From Euborellia annulipes (taxonomy: Eukaryota > Arthropoda > Insecta > Dermaptera > Anisolabididae), in the NCBI GenBank assembly GCA_023213315.1, contig JAKCPI010002958.1, positions 1 through 64,000 on the forward strand: DNA of 64,000 bases, in the 5' to 3' direction. Under the pieces are notes generated by a model, which was not told the origin of the DNA, searched no databases, and was given only the letters and a program-made list of their open reading frames with translations. The translations under genes were made by a program, and so were the position numbers. Positions within the stretch are counted from its first letter, which is position 1. Each line of letters begins with the position of its first letter. Below, piece after piece: positions 43,372-55,306 of the stretch.

Positions 43372-43740
43372 TATTATAAATTTATTTAAGGTTGCTGCTA
43401 TAGTTTTTGGTGGTAGCAATGAAGACCAAGCCAATTGTGTGAATTGTGCGCAAAGAAATAGAGAGACGAAGAAAGAAAGGTTAGTGGGTGCCCCAGGGCC
43501 CGGAGCCCATGTGTCAGTAGCGTTTGAGGGTGTTGGGGGGTGCTAGGGACGTTTAGGGCGTTAGGGACGTTTGGGGCGTGAGGGGCGCATCGATCCAAAG
43601 GCCCACGCCCAACTCCAACTCCAAATGACACGCAGCCAGCCTCGCTTCGCTTATCACGCCACTAGATAAGATAACAGAGGCAAAATCAGAAAACCAAAGG
43701 GAGATATATATCATAATCCGGGTGTAGCTCGGGGAATTCC
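43372..43740. other. GC-rich island between aPKC and exon U3/U2, possible promoter or exon
   Basis: A block much richer in G+C and CpG than the neighbourhood, with short near-repeats of GGGACGTTTAGGGCG type at 43545-43580. On the plus strand a frame is open from about 43350 to a TAG near 43547, including FGGSNEDQANCVNCAQRNRE and a possible acceptor TGCTATAG at 43393-43400. On the minus strand it could equally be a promoter-proximal 5' UTR. I cannot decide between these. Confidence 0.25.
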
Positions 43741-43837
43741 CCAAAAATTCATGTTAGGGTTAATAAAATTAAACAATGAAATAATTGTAGTGAACAATTT
43801 AAAATAATTTTAGATCAAATTTTGACTGTGACTCATG

Positions 43838-43995
43838 GCTCAAAGAGAAGATATTAGTTTCTCGTGCCTAAGGTCCCGAGTTCGCTTCCCGTCCCAAGCG
43901 AGAAAAATTAAATTAATTTGAATTGACTACCAATCATTTGAAATAAATAGGGATGAGCTGAGATGCAGAAAAAGACCTTAAACAAATTTAAAAAG
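43838..43995 (+). repeat. tRNA-derived SINE copy 1
   Basis: Head with a decayed B box (GAGTTCGCTTCCCG near 43868), followed by a body with TTTGAATTGACTACCAATC, AATAAATAGGGATGAGCTGAG and GCAGAAAAAGACCTTAAAC, ending in an A-rich tail. The same body occurs at 60530-60690 (reverse) and in part at 61058-61200. Confidence 0.65.
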
Positions 43996-44335
43996 AAAAA
44001 AAATCAAATTTTTAGTAATAGTAATTTTTTACTTTCTCTTACCTATATATGTTAATATACTGTATATGGAGAGAAAGTAATGGATTCATGTCAAAAATAC
44101 AGTTCTACAATTACACACCATCATCATTCATTCATACTATAATTCCATATAAAGCGCTAGAGGCTGACATCCTGTCCCTGTGTGTATGTGCCTGTTCTCT
44201 CGCTGATTGGCCAGAGTTACAGGAAGTGGAGCTGAGAGAAGGAAATTTAAATCTTTAGGTCAGAAAGGGAAATTTAAAACTTTAATATTTTGCAATTGCT
44301 CGAGAAAAAGGGGGTCCAGGGGGCGTAGTCCCTGG

Positions 44336-44374
44336 CAAGTGGTAAAGCCCGTCGAAGGCGGGCTCTACCACTTG
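44336..44374 (+). ncRNA. Strong GC-rich hairpin of unknown role
   Basis: CAAGTGGTAAAGCCCG pairs with CGGGCTCTACCACTTG (16 positions, one A-C mismatch) over a 7-nt loop TCGAAGG. Just upstream CCAGGG (44317-) pairs with CCCTGG. It stands out in AT-rich DNA and lies between two R1 ends. Could be the structured end of an unidentified element. Confidence 0.35.
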
Positions 44375-44431
44375 TAATAAATATATGGGCCAAAGAAAAA
44401 TAAAAAAGTAATTAAGCTGTCAACTAAATTA

Positions 44432-44880
44432 CTTTTACTTTCTCTTACCTATATATGTTAATAGAGAAAAAGTAGGTATTGGATTCATGTCAAAAATTCG
44501 ATGTCGATATTTTGATGGATATAAACGTTTTGAGATCCCCGGAGTCCAAAAAAGTAGTTTTCGCAACATGGTCTATCTGTGGATAAAATATCTAAAGAGC
44601 GAAAAGAGTCGAGGTTGAAATTTTATATTTAAATTAGGTACCTCCATGAGACGTGGCACGAAGCTTTTGAACTAAATCGGCTAAAAAGTACTAGTACTTT
44701 ACTGATGGACTTTTTCATTTTTTTTTGATTTTCTCAAAATTCGCTTCAACGATTTTGATTAAAATTCATAAATCAATTATTTTTTTAGATGCTCTTTAAA
44801 ATGTATATTCTCATTTTGCCCTTGGAATCTTATGAAGCACACTTTACTCTTGTACTTGATAGGAAAGATAGGAGAAATGG
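44432..44880 (-). repeat. R1 family element, partial, reverse
   Basis: Starts with TTACTTTCTCTTACCTATAT and continues with ATTCGATGTCGATATTTTGA, CAAAAAAGTAGTTTTCGC, AAAAGTACTAGTACTTTACT and ATGCTCTTTAAAATGTATAT. A shorter R1 end lies at 44030-44090. Confidence 0.65.
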
Positions 44881-45629
44881 TTACCATGGTAACAAAATAT
44901 AAATATTTTCCCCCACGTTTTGTGATATTAGCAACTTAATCAAGGCATCATAAAAAATTATTAAAATTAATTAAAATAAATTTGTAAAAAATTAAAATAA
45001 TTATTTGAAGCTAATTAATTTTTAAAAAAATAAATAAATAAACAAGGTTTGTGATCCTAATTTCACCCCTTAGTTAAGCCCTATACCGAACTTTGGGTGT
45101 TAGTTAGACAACTACGATCTGGGATCTTAATTAATCATACGATTAGTTTTAACTATATGTGAAAATACTCGAAAGATATAGTCAACTAACTTATCCGAGG
45201 GATCCGGCTGTAAATATATATAATTAATATTATATAATCTCAGTCAAATTTTTCAGTTTTTTTAAGGCAAAGCTCAAAAGTTTATGAATTCAAAAATAAT
45301 GGGAATAGGAATATAAGAAAAATATGATCCAAAATAAATATCAGCTGTTCCCTCCCTCCACTCTTTTCCATTTATCTTATCAGCTTTTTAAAGATACATA
45401 ATAATATTTTTATTCACTTATTTTCTTTTTTAATAGAATAATATTGATTTGTATTATTTTTAAGAATTTTACATTTACAAAAGGCGAATGAATGAAAATA
45501 TCAATGCGGAAAATTCAATTAAAAAATATGAAAATATTTTTTTTTTTTTTACTTTAGAGAATTGTAAAATATGTAGAAATATTCAGTCCCTAAAAAATTT
45601 GAGGAAATATATTAAGTATATATCATGTA

Positions 45630-45823
45630 CAGCGGCGTAACTAGCCTTTGAGGGCGGGGGGGGGGGGGGCAAAGCTCAATTGGGACGCCGTTTTTTTTTT
45701 TTTTTTAGTAGGCTATACGAATCTCATTTGACCTTTTTTTAGTATTCGAAGTATCGAAGGGCTTGATTCCCCTGAGAGGGGGGGGCGAGCGCCCTCCTTC
45801 GCCCCCACCTGGATACGCTATTG
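45630..45823. mobile_element. hAT-type MITE
   Basis: Left CAGCGGCGTAACTAGCC, right GGATACGCTATTG; flanks ATCATGTA and ATCACGTA match at 7 of 8. Includes long G and T runs. Confidence 0.75.
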
Positions 45824-46547
45824 ATCACGTATAAAAGAAAATGATAAAATAGTTATCAGATCTTACAAAGTACAAAGTGTTTAATTAGAGTGTATTTTCC
45901 TGGATCTTGTAAAAGAAAATGAAAGAAATATTTGTTTTATTTAATTAGGGTTCAATAATTAAATTTAATTGGTATATATTAAAAAAAATATTTAAACCGA
46001 GATGTGTCGAATTGGAGGATGGTAAAAAATTTAAATTGAGATTGATATAAACAAAAAATTTGGCAAAAAGTTGTAGGAGAGTTAACAGTTAAAGACATAT
46101 TCTTAAAGTACATTTGTCTCTTTTTATTTAGAGGAAAAATGTGCTAAAATCAATTGGGTGTAATTGAGTTTAAGATCAGTTACTTCATTTCTAGTTAATA
46201 GACATGGAAAGTCAGTGGCGCATCTTCTGGGAGATTTGATTTTGTTTGGTATTAAGCATCAACTGTCGGAGTTGATATTGTAATATATTTAATAAGAATG
46301 CAAACATTTTTAAAATGAAAAGTAAAAAAGTTGCGAAGCTTAAAAAATTAGGTAAAATTAATTAAAATTAATCAAAATTTGATATGTTTCGAAATGAAAA
46401 CTAAAAAAAAAGTACACCAGTAAAGTACTTGTATTCTTTGGTTGATTTGACATTCAATCTAGAGGGTCCTTCGACATGGATACTTAGCTTAAATATAAAA
46501 TTTGAGTTTACGTTATATGCTGATTCGGACGAGATAATTATTTTTAA

Positions 46548-46640
46548 GTTGACTTTGCAGCTTCTTTCCTCTTTGACTGATGTTCTTTGTTTTTCAACCG
46601 AACATCAGTCATAGACGAAAGAAGCTGCATAGTTAACTTA
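46548..46640. repeat. Short inverted repeat
   Basis: GTTGACTTTGCAGCTTCTTT with GACTGATGTTC is mirrored by GAACATCAGTC and AAAGAAGCTGCATAGTTAAC. Stem of about 35 bp with gaps; unknown role. Confidence 0.55.
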
Positions 46641-47110
46641 AAAATTAAATTTGAGTATCTAGGGATTTTTCGTTTTTAAGTTATTTGGATAATTCCCAAT
46701 TTTTGATATTTCACTTGAAATTCATTAAATTTATTGTGAAAAAAACTAAAATTCACGCTAATAAGGAAAATACTTTTTTAATGAAAATTTTGAGAAAACT
46801 TTAAAAAAGGCAAAAAAAGCAATAAAATGTTTTTCATTGAAATTTAGGAAAATATTTTGATATTGATAAATATAGGAGAAGAATCTCAACCTCCAGCCCA
46901 AACAATAAACGAAATATTTTGATATTTTAACAGAAATTGATCTTCATAGAATTGAAGATTTTTTTTTTTAACGAATTTCAAAAAAATGTGAGTTAAGAGA
47001 AATACTCAAAATAGAAAAAACTCTCGTTACTCAAATTTTATACCTAAGTTAAGTGCCCATTTCATAGGCGTCTGGAGGATTTTAAATAAATTGGGCCAAA
47101 GATTACTAGT

Positions 47111-48142
47111 ACTAATGTATTTTACTTTCTCTTCCCTATATATGAAATATATAGAGAGAGAAAGTATTGCGATCATGTCAAAAATTCGATGTCGAGATTT
47201 TGATGGATATACATGTTTTGAGGTCCCCTGAGTCCAAAAAGTGGGTCCCGCAAATTGGTCTGTGTGTGTGTGTGTCTGTGTGTCTGTGTGTGTGGAACCA
47301 TTTTTTTAGCATGAAGGAATTGAGCTACCGGATTGAAATTTTATATTTAACTTAGGTACCTTTGAAGAATCTCAAAATAAGCTTTTGAACAAAATCGGCC
47401 AAAAAGTACTAGTACTTTACTGATGTACTTTTTCAGTTTTTTTCGATTTTCTCAAAATTCCCTCCAAGGATTTTTTTAAAATTCATAAATGAACTATTTT
47501 TTAGATGCTCTTTAAAATGTATATTCTCATTTTGCCGTTGAAATCTTCTGAAGACCACTTTACTCTTGTTCTTCATAGGAAAGATAGAAATGGTTGCCAT
47601 GGTAACGGAATTTAAATCTTTTTCTTTTTATTAGATTAAAAATCAATTATTATTTAAATTCCCATTTTTTTTAAAATTTATTTGTGTCTTTAATTGTTTC
47701 AAAGAAAACATATATGTCTCTCTCTCACTTGCAAACATTATCGTCTCTCTCTACTCTTTTTAAATTCCCTTTCCACCTTATCTTCGCATAGGAACAATGT
47801 TAATTTCCTATAGGGATTTGTATGTTAATTTCGATTCAAAAGGGGGTCCCCTTTAGAACTTTTTAGGCATTTAAAATTTTTTTTCCAATTCTTATGAAAT
47901 TTTGTATTTATTTACGATTCTATATTGTGTATAAAATGTCCAAATATGAGATTAAAATTTTTAAAAATAACCATAGTTTATTTGAAGCAGTCAACATTTA
48001 AAATGCAAGTTTGAAACTAAGATGCTATCGGAAACTAAATATATCTCGACACAAAAAATCTGGTGTGACCAGCAAGTGAACTTTCTCTTACCGAAGGGTA
48101 AGAGAAAGTTGTGTGCTGTGCCCAGTCACACCAGATTTTTTT
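47111..48142 (-). repeat. R1 family element, longest copy
   Basis: Left edge is a palindromic hairpin (TACTTTCTCT ... AGAGAAAGTA, 47123-47166); right edge is a second hairpin (48057-48141) with AATCTGGTGTGACC mirrored by TCACACCAGATT and GAACTTTCTCTTACC mirrored by GGTAAGAGAAAGTT. Between them are the common R1 landmarks, a (TG)n tract at about 47260-47292 and a CT-rich tract near 47716-47755. Confidence 0.75.
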
Positions 48143-48799
48143 ATTTTTTTTATTTTCTGAAAATCAGCTCTAACAGTTATGATCATAATACATGGTGTAT
48201 GTATTTTACTTTTCAAAATGAAACAGTGGCGACAATATCAATAAATATATCAAAAAATATCACGTAGTATTTTTTATTAATTTAATTAATTTTACCTAAT
48301 TATGTTTAAACAAATATTATGCTCATTTTTCTATATAAATATAGTTTAAATATTTTTTTTAATGAACTCAATTTCAATAATACCATTTCTTTTTGGTCTT
48401 TTAAAATTACGTCACTGGCGGTTGCCGACCGCTGAACTAAGATAAGCGTATTAATTAATAGTTGAATGAATAGAGAATACAAAACAGTATGTTCGGAGGT
48501 TAAAAATTATATATGAAGCGTTAGCTCAAAAAGAGAAAATGGAATATTGTATTATATAGATATTAAAAAATTAAAAGTAATTTCTGTACTAATTGAGTTT
48601 GTAAAATGAAATTTCTGATTATAAATATTAAATTCAAATTAATTGGACAATGCTGTTAAAAAGCTGCGAGAATGAAATGAAGAAGAATAAAATTTGAGAA
48701 TACAAAGCAAGTTAGTGTAAATGTAAGATAAAAGAGTTTTGAAGTAAAAAAAAAAAAAAAAAAAAAAAATGGACAGGCATTATTAATTAGCAGCTTTAC

Positions 48800-48998
48800 C
48801 ACGCATTTAGCATAAAGCCCTTGCTTGAACTGACTTGGAGGACCAGGAGCCATCGAGTTGATGGGTAGATTTTGTGCCAAAGGGCCGGAAAGGAGAGCTG
48901 TGGCAGCAGCAACGAGACTTTGCCATACGTCCTCCATCATTACTTGAGACTGCACCTGTACCTGCACACGGCCAACGGGCAACTGATAAGCCGCCAAT
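48800..48998 (-). CDS. Exon U2 of an unidentified gene
   Basis: A 199-nt block from a TTTGATTAG acceptor to a GTG|GTAAAG donor reads LAAYQLPVGRVQVQVQSQVM then MEDVWQSLVAAATALLSGPL then AQNLPINSMAPG and PPSQFKQGLYAKCV. One base plus 66 codons, so it takes phase 2 from U1 and ends in phase 0. The alternating VQVQVQ could be a beta strand, and WQSLVAAATALLSG looks like a helix. Unrecognised; the exact fit of two splice phases over 8.6 kb is the main support. Confidence 0.5.
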
Positions 48999-49169
48999 CT
49001 AATCAAATGATTTTGCACTTGACGCCTTGATTAGTTAATAGGTCGCCGCCAATTTCAATGAATTTTTTTTTCTAATTGAACTGACTTATTATACTCTATG
49101 AGAGAGAAGGGTTCTCTAAAATAAATTTTCATTTTTTTTTTTTTTTTTCTATCATGGCAACTATTTCTC

Positions 49170-49540
49170 CTCTTTTTTATGAAGTACAAGAGTAAAGAGT
49201 GCTTCAAACAATTTTGAGGGCAAAATGAGAATATACATTTTAAAGAGCATCTAAAAAAATAAATGATTTATGAAGTTGAATCAAAATCGTTTGAGTAAAT
49301 TTGAAAATTGAGAAAATTAAAAAAAAAAAAAAACTGAAAAACTACATTAGTAAAGTACTAGTACTTTTTGGCTTATTTTATTTAAAAGCTTATATAGTGG
49401 AGAAGTTAAATATAAAATTTCTACCTCTTAGCTCATTTTCTTAATACTGTAATTTGATCACAAACAGACCATTTTGAAGGACTCTCTTTTTTGGCCTCAG
49501 AGGGCCTCAAAACGTGTATTTCCATCAAATTTTGAATGGC
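49170..49540 (+). repeat. R1 family element, fragment
   Basis: ACAAGAGTAAAGAGTGCTTC, AATGAGAATATACATTTTAA, AGTACTAGTACTTTTTGGCT and GGGCCTCAAAACGTGTATTT align with the middle and end of R1. Both terminal hairpins are lost. Confidence 0.6.
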
Positions 49541-50157
49541 AGAGGTTCAAAGATGAGATTTTGCCAATTTCAGGAGGCCAAAAGTTAGTCTCTTATTTTT
49601 CCTTCCCTTTTTTTCATTCTTTTCTTCAATTTTGAAATTTTTATACAAAGCTACTGATTTCCCTGCTGGACCGATTTTGATGAAATTTAAAATACAAATA
49701 GATACTATCGAAAACCCGATAACTTTGATATAAAATTTCATTTTGGAGCAAAACTGACTTTTTGAGAGGACAACAAAATTTCAAATTTGTCTTATCTTTG
49801 ACATGGCGAAAGAATTTTGCACCCAGATAACGTCACATATGAACAAATTTAATAATATTACTAATTTTCATCCCTACTGGAATAAAATTTTTTAGGATAG
49901 ATCCATTCAGATACAAATATATTAACGTGAATAAGAACAAGTGCTACCAACATAAAAAAGATAAAAATCCTAACAGTTTATAAAATTTGGTCAAAACCTA
50001 AGTTTTGGAATGAATAACAAACGATGTATTTACATTGTTGACCATTTTGAATGCATAATAAAAGATCTGTCATGGGATCATAATATTTAATTAAAAAAAA
50101 AACAACAATGATTAAATAATATTTAAATGCAATATTTCACAAAAAGAAGTGAAATCT

Positions 50158-50407
50158 CAACCAAAAACATCAGAGATGCCTCGCATTATTTTTGCCCAGA
50201 GTCGGGGTAAAATCAAAAAAATGCGCCTCGCTTTTCTGATTTATATAAAAGCGAGGATATATGAAACAAATAAAATTCTGTAGGGGTTTTATTTATGTGA
50301 AAATATTTCCTCGCTTTTATATAAATCAGAAAAGCGAGGCGCATTTTTTTGATTTCACCTCGACTCTGGGCAAAAATAATGCGAGGCATCTCTGATGTTT
50401 TTGGTTG
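50158..50407. repeat. Near-perfect 250-bp palindrome with nested hairpins
   Basis: CAACCAAAAACATCAGAGAT at the left is mirrored to the end at 50407. Each arm of about 110 bp contains its own hairpin CCTCGCTTTT ... AAAAGCGAGG and GCGCCTCGC/GCGAGGCGC. The arms are almost identical, so the element is young. Confidence 0.85.
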
Positions 50408-51344
50408 AATAATAATATTAAAAATTTTAATTCTAACCCCTAACAACATCTATATTTTGACTATGAGGGAAATAAAGTATAATAATAGATTTAAATTTTT
50501 ATCAATTTATTATTTGATGAAACTTTGTTAAAGCAGCATAAAAAGGGATGAAAAAAAAATGGTAAAAAATTGAAATTAAATTTGCTAAATCTAGGGATAG
50601 GCCGTACATTCCCATTAAGGTCATCTTTGAAAATAGTAAATTTTTATTGATAGTAAACCTCTTTAACTTTCGCATATGGTATATAGTAACTGGGAAAGAA
50701 CTGATTAAAAAAATAAAAAGAAAGAAAATAAAAACTTTAGTATAAACGAAAACAGGAAAGAAATAAATTAGGTTTCGAATCAATATTTTTAAGATTTTTT
50801 TTTTAACGAGAAAGTAAAGAAAGAGTGGATTTATATGCAGTAAAAATATTTTAAATGTTTCATAAAATGTGTACTAATAAATGCTTAAAAGTGCAGTTAA
50901 TATCTGGGAGTTTTGTATTATATAGATAATAAAATTTTTCATTGGATTTAGAAAATATAATACAATATTTACCATATTTTATTCATTCATTTTATGGAGA
51001 TAATAATATGGATTTTGGAGAGAGAGAGAGATAGAGATTTTGCTTCTTTCCACTTAGCAGGTGGTTTTGACCACGCAAATTTTGATTTTTAATAAAAATA
51101 GAGAAATTTAATAGTTTAGATTGCTGGAAGGTAGGCAACCCAAATGACCAAATCAACTTTCATTTTGTCATACCCGACGAGTTTATAAAGAAAAAGTATT
51201 GTAATTGTAAAAAATATTTTGAAATTTGTAATTTTTTTTGTCTTGTTATGACATTAAATTACTTTTAAAAAGTTGTTATTGATTAAAGTTTTTTTTTTTT
51301 AAACTCAATAGTTTTTGAGATAATCAACGAAAGAAAAAGCTAAT

Positions 51345-52145
51345 TAAAAAAAATCTGGTGTGAGTGGCGCACAGCACACAACTTCCTCTTGCTCTTTGTT
51401 AAGAGAAAGTTGTGCACCGTGCCGGTCACACCAGATTTTTGTGTCGAGATAAATTTAGTTCCCCTCTTTCCAAACTTGCGTTTTAAATGTTGACTGCTTG
51501 AAATAAACTATGGTTATTTTTCAAAATTTGAATCTCATATTTGGATATTTTATACACAATAGAGAATAAATAAATACAAAATTTCATAATTGGGAAGAAT
51601 TTTTTTTTTTAATGTGTAAAAAGTTGGAAAGGGGACCCCCTTTTGAATCGAAATTAACATACAAATCCCCATAGGGATTTAACATTGGCTCTATGGAACG
51701 AAGAGCCGGAAAATGAATTTGAAAAATCTGAACTACTACATCAGAAAAGTGTACTTCAAAACACTTTTAGAGCAAAATGAGAATATACATTTTAAAGAGC
51801 ATCTAAAAAATAATTGAATTTTAAAAAATTTTGGTGGAGGGAATTTTGAGAAATTAAAAAAAAGTACATCAGTAAAGTACTAGTACTTTTTGGCCGATTT
51901 TGTTCAAAAGTTTATTTAGAGTGTCCGGGAGGGTACCTAAGTTGAATATAAAATTTCAATCCGGTAGCTCAATTCCTTCATGCTAAAAGTCGTTACACAC
52001 AGACAGACCAATTTGAGGGACCCACTTTTTTGGACTCAGGGGACCTCAAAACATGAGTATCCATCAAAATCTCGACATCGAATTTTTGACATGATCGCCA
52101 ATACTTTCCTATATATATTTCATATATAGGGTAAGAGAAAGTAAA
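51345..52145 (+). repeat. R1 family element, near full length
   Basis: Starts with the left hairpin (AATCTGGTGTGAGTGG ... CGGTCACACCAGATT, about 51351-51437), then GTGTCGAGATAAATTTAGTT, GGGGACCCCCTTTTGAATCG, AGTACTAGTACTTTTTGGCC, GGGACCTCAAAACATGAG, ending CATATATAGGGTAAGAGAAA and GTAAAA. Best copy in this orientation together with 10679-11552. Confidence 0.75.
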
Positions 52146-52184
52146 AAAAAAAATCAAAACAAATTCTCACAAGTGTTGTGGAAA

Positions 52185-53246
52185 TTTATTTGGTGAAGGG
52201 GGGGGGGGGGGGCAAATATTTTTACAGGGGGCGCCAAAAGGGTTAGGGACGGCCCTGTTCATATATGTACTTTTTATGGCCCCGGTAGAGGGAACGAAAT
52301 ATTTGCAATAAAATAGAAGTGTTAAGAGAGAAGAGGTTGGTATTTTCTCCGCCATCCTGCAATATATTTTTTTATATTTATTTTTTATTTCGGTATAATT
52401 ATTATTTATTAAGTATTTCTATTTGAATTAGTTGTATTTAGATTCACCAAACAATCAATAGAGACATTTCTGAATAACAGAATGTGTCTATATTGAAAAC
52501 TTTATCAAGTATAAATAAAGTTTCTTTGAAAGTGATAAGTTGTGATATAAGATCCATTCGTATGTCAGATATGCATATTAAGTATTTGTAATGAAATATA
52601 CAAGGCATGTATAGACTTTTAATGTAAATATTTAGGTCTTATATAGCAGAGATTTAACTTAAGACGTCTCTTTAAATTAATCAATGTTCGTTTGCTGTTT
52701 CTGTTTAGTGGTCCCTTGTAACCCAATATAAAGATTATCGAGAATTAAATTAAGGGAAGAAAAATGAAAAAAAAAAAAAAAAAATGTTATCAAATAAGAC
52801 CAGTGGTTTCTGAGTTAACTAACCAGCTAGATATAAAAAGTAGGTTATAACTTGAGTCGTTAAGAAGAAACAAGGTGGAGTTGCAGACTTTGAAAAGGGC
52901 CCTGGGGTTTTTGCCAAATAACTACTAAATAATATATGAGCAGCCTGGACGGTTCTGGTTATAATCAACCCTAATAAAAGCCTACAAAAGTTACTTCTTA
53001 TACAACCTGCAGTTTTCATGTTTCTTGTTAGATAGAACATTTATAAGGTCTTATCAATGGGAATTTCGAGAATATCTTCCGCCCTTGAAAAGTAAACAAG
53101 ATTCAAATAAACGTTAGAGTCTAAATTCAAGTTTTTTTTTATACAGTAAGGTGGGTAGTAGAAACAATGTAAGCGTTGGCTCAATATGAAAAACAATTAG
53201 TTCCATTTAATTAAATTATCTTATAATAATAGATAAATAAATAACA
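52185..53246. other. AT-rich DNA with a MITE-like remnant
   Basis: A G run near 52200-52212 followed by GGGGGCGCCAAAAGGGTTAG and GGACGGCCCTG resembles the right end of a hAT-type MITE whose left end is missing. The remainder to 53246 shows nothing recognised. Confidence 0.4.
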
Positions 53247-53324
53247 CTAGGTTAAGTTTCAAAAGGTTTTTATTTTTAGCTTATGCCCACCTCGACGTTA
53301 ATGCATGACACAAACTATCATAAC

Positions 53325-54495
53325 TAGAGACCGGATTTTAAGCAAAATGCTTATTGCTCAATTTTATAAGCAACCATTTGATATTTAATTTCTATACGAA
53401 TTAGGAAAAACTAAGTGTATTGAGATTGCATTTTTATGCTTTTTTTGCTTTTTTGAGTTTTCATGCTTTTTTTCCCTTTCGTGCTTATTTGAACTTATTT
53501 TACGAATATTTATAATTTTTTTGTTTTTTTTTTTTATTAAAAAACACACTTTTTTTTCCATTCACACACGCATACACTAGGGACGTATAATAAGGGGAGG
53601 GGGGCGCCCCCCCCAAAAAAAAAAAAAAAAAAAAAAAACCCCGCAGTGCGAAAAAATATAGCCCTGTAAAAAAAAATTTTTCCGCAAGGTGAAAAATTTG
53701 GTTCCGCAAAAACAAAATTTTTCGCAGGGCGGGGCGGAATAAATTTAGTTTCTTTAAAAAAAATTTGTAAACGCCATTGGTATGAGTAAAAATTGCTTAT
53801 GAGTAGAGACCGGACAAAAAAGCATAAAAAAATGGAAAAAAAGTGCTTAAAAAGCATAAAAAACTTGAATAAAAAGTTGTTAAATAAGCATAAAAGTTGA
53901 AAAAAAGCATCTTATAAGCAATTTTTACTCATACCAATGGCGTATACAAATTTTTTTTTTAAAGAAACTAAATTTATTCCGCTCCGCCCTGCGAAAAATT
54001 TTGTTTTTGCGGAACCAAATTTTTTCACCCTGCGGAAAAAATTTTTTTACAATGCTATAATTTTTCGCACTGCGGGGCTTATGAAATTTTTTTTTGGGGG
54101 GGGGGCCCTCCCCCCCCTTATACACGTCCCTGGTGTATGCGTGTGTGAATGGGAAAAAAGTGTTTTTTAATAAAAAAAAAAAAATTATAAATATTCGTAA
54201 AATAAGTTCAAATAAGCACGAAAGGGAAAAAAAAGCATGAAAACTCAAAAAAAGCAAAAAAAGCATAAAAAATGCAATCTCAATACACTTAGTTTTTCCT
54301 AATTCGTATAGAAATTAAATATCTAATGGTTGCTTGTAAAATTGAGCAATAAGCATTTTGCTTAAAATCCGGTCTCTACTTATGAGATTCTTTTTTTCAA
54401 CTTTTATGCTTATTTAACAACTTTTTATTCAAGTTTTTTATGCTTTTTTAAGCACTTTTTTCCCATTTTTTTATGCTTTTTTTTTCCGGTCTCTA
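53325..54495. mobile_element. TAGAGACCGGA hAT-type MITE, copy 1, interrupted
   Basis: Left TAGAGACCGGATTTTAAGCA, right TTTCCGGTCTCTA; ATCATAAC at 53317-53324 and 54496-54503 is an exact 8-bp duplication. Interrupted by the inverted copy at 53804-54378; without it and its duplication the element is about 588 bp. Confidence 0.92.
53804..54378. mobile_element. TAGAGACCGGA hAT-type MITE, copy 2, nested and inverted
   Basis: Left TAGAGACCGGACAAAAAAGC, right GCTTAAAATCCGGTCTCTA. CTTATGAG at 53796-53803 and 54379-54386 is an exact 8-bp duplication of sequence belonging to the host MITE. 575 bp, opposite orientation to copy 1. Confidence 0.95.
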
Positions 54496-54673
54496 ATCAT
54501 AACTATATGATTTTATATATACATGTATATATAGCATTGAAAAATTAATTTAATGGTAAATTAAATTAAAACACAAGGTGTATTAGTGGTAAAAGTGTTT
54601 ATACTAATAAATATTATATTTAAACATATATCGACGTTAATGCATCTTCAGAGATATGACAAACTATCATAAC

Positions 54674-55286
54674 TAGAGACCGGATTTTAAGCAAAATGCT
54701 TATTGCTCAATTTTATAAGCAACCATTAGATATTTAATTTCTATACGAATTAGGAAAAACTAAGTGTATTGAGATTGCATTTTTTATGTTTTTGCTTTTT
54801 TTGAGTTTTCATGCTTTTTTTTCCCTTTCGTGCTTATTTGAACTTATTTTACGAATATTTATAATTTTTTTGTTTTTTTTTTTATTAAAAAACACACTTT
54901 TTTTCCCATTCACACACGCATACACCAGGGACGTATATAAGGGGGGGGGGGGCGGCCCCCTAAAAAAAATTTTTTCCAAAAACCCCGCAGTGCGAAAAAA
55001 TATAGCCCTGTAAAAAAATTTTTTTCCGCAGGGTGAAAAAATTTGGTTCCGCAAAAACAAAATTTTTCGCAGGGCGGGGCGGAATAAATTTAGTTTCTTT
55101 AAAAAAAAATTTGTATACGCCATTGATATGAGTAAAAATTGCTTATGAGATGCTTTTTTTCAACTTTTATGCTTATTTAACAACTTTTTATTCAAGTTTT
55201 TTATGCTTTTTTAAGCAATTTTTTCCATTTTTTTATGCTTTTTTAAGCACTTTTTCCATTTTTTTATGCTTTTTTTCCGGTCTCTA
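54674..55286. mobile_element. TAGAGACCGGA hAT-type MITE, copy 3
   Basis: Left TAGAGACCGGATTTTAAGCA, right TTTCCGGTCTCTA; ATCATAAC at 54666-54673 and 55287-55294 is exact and equals that of copy 1. 613 bp, uninterrupted. Interior GGAATAAATTTAGTTTC and CCCCGCAGTGCGAAAAAATA are shared among all copies. Confidence 0.93.
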
Positions 55287-55306
55287 ATCATAACTATATA
55301 TATATA

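Noticed and set aside
43398..43744. Minus-strand frames with repeated NVP/TP residues as a protein
   Set aside because: Result of short GGGACGTTTAGGG-type near-repeats; neither frame has splice sites or resemblance to a known family.
53500..55123. Several 70-115-codon frames such as those with FFFF and KKF runs
   Set aside because: Low-complexity translations of MITE sequence repeated in both orientations; no conserved protein.
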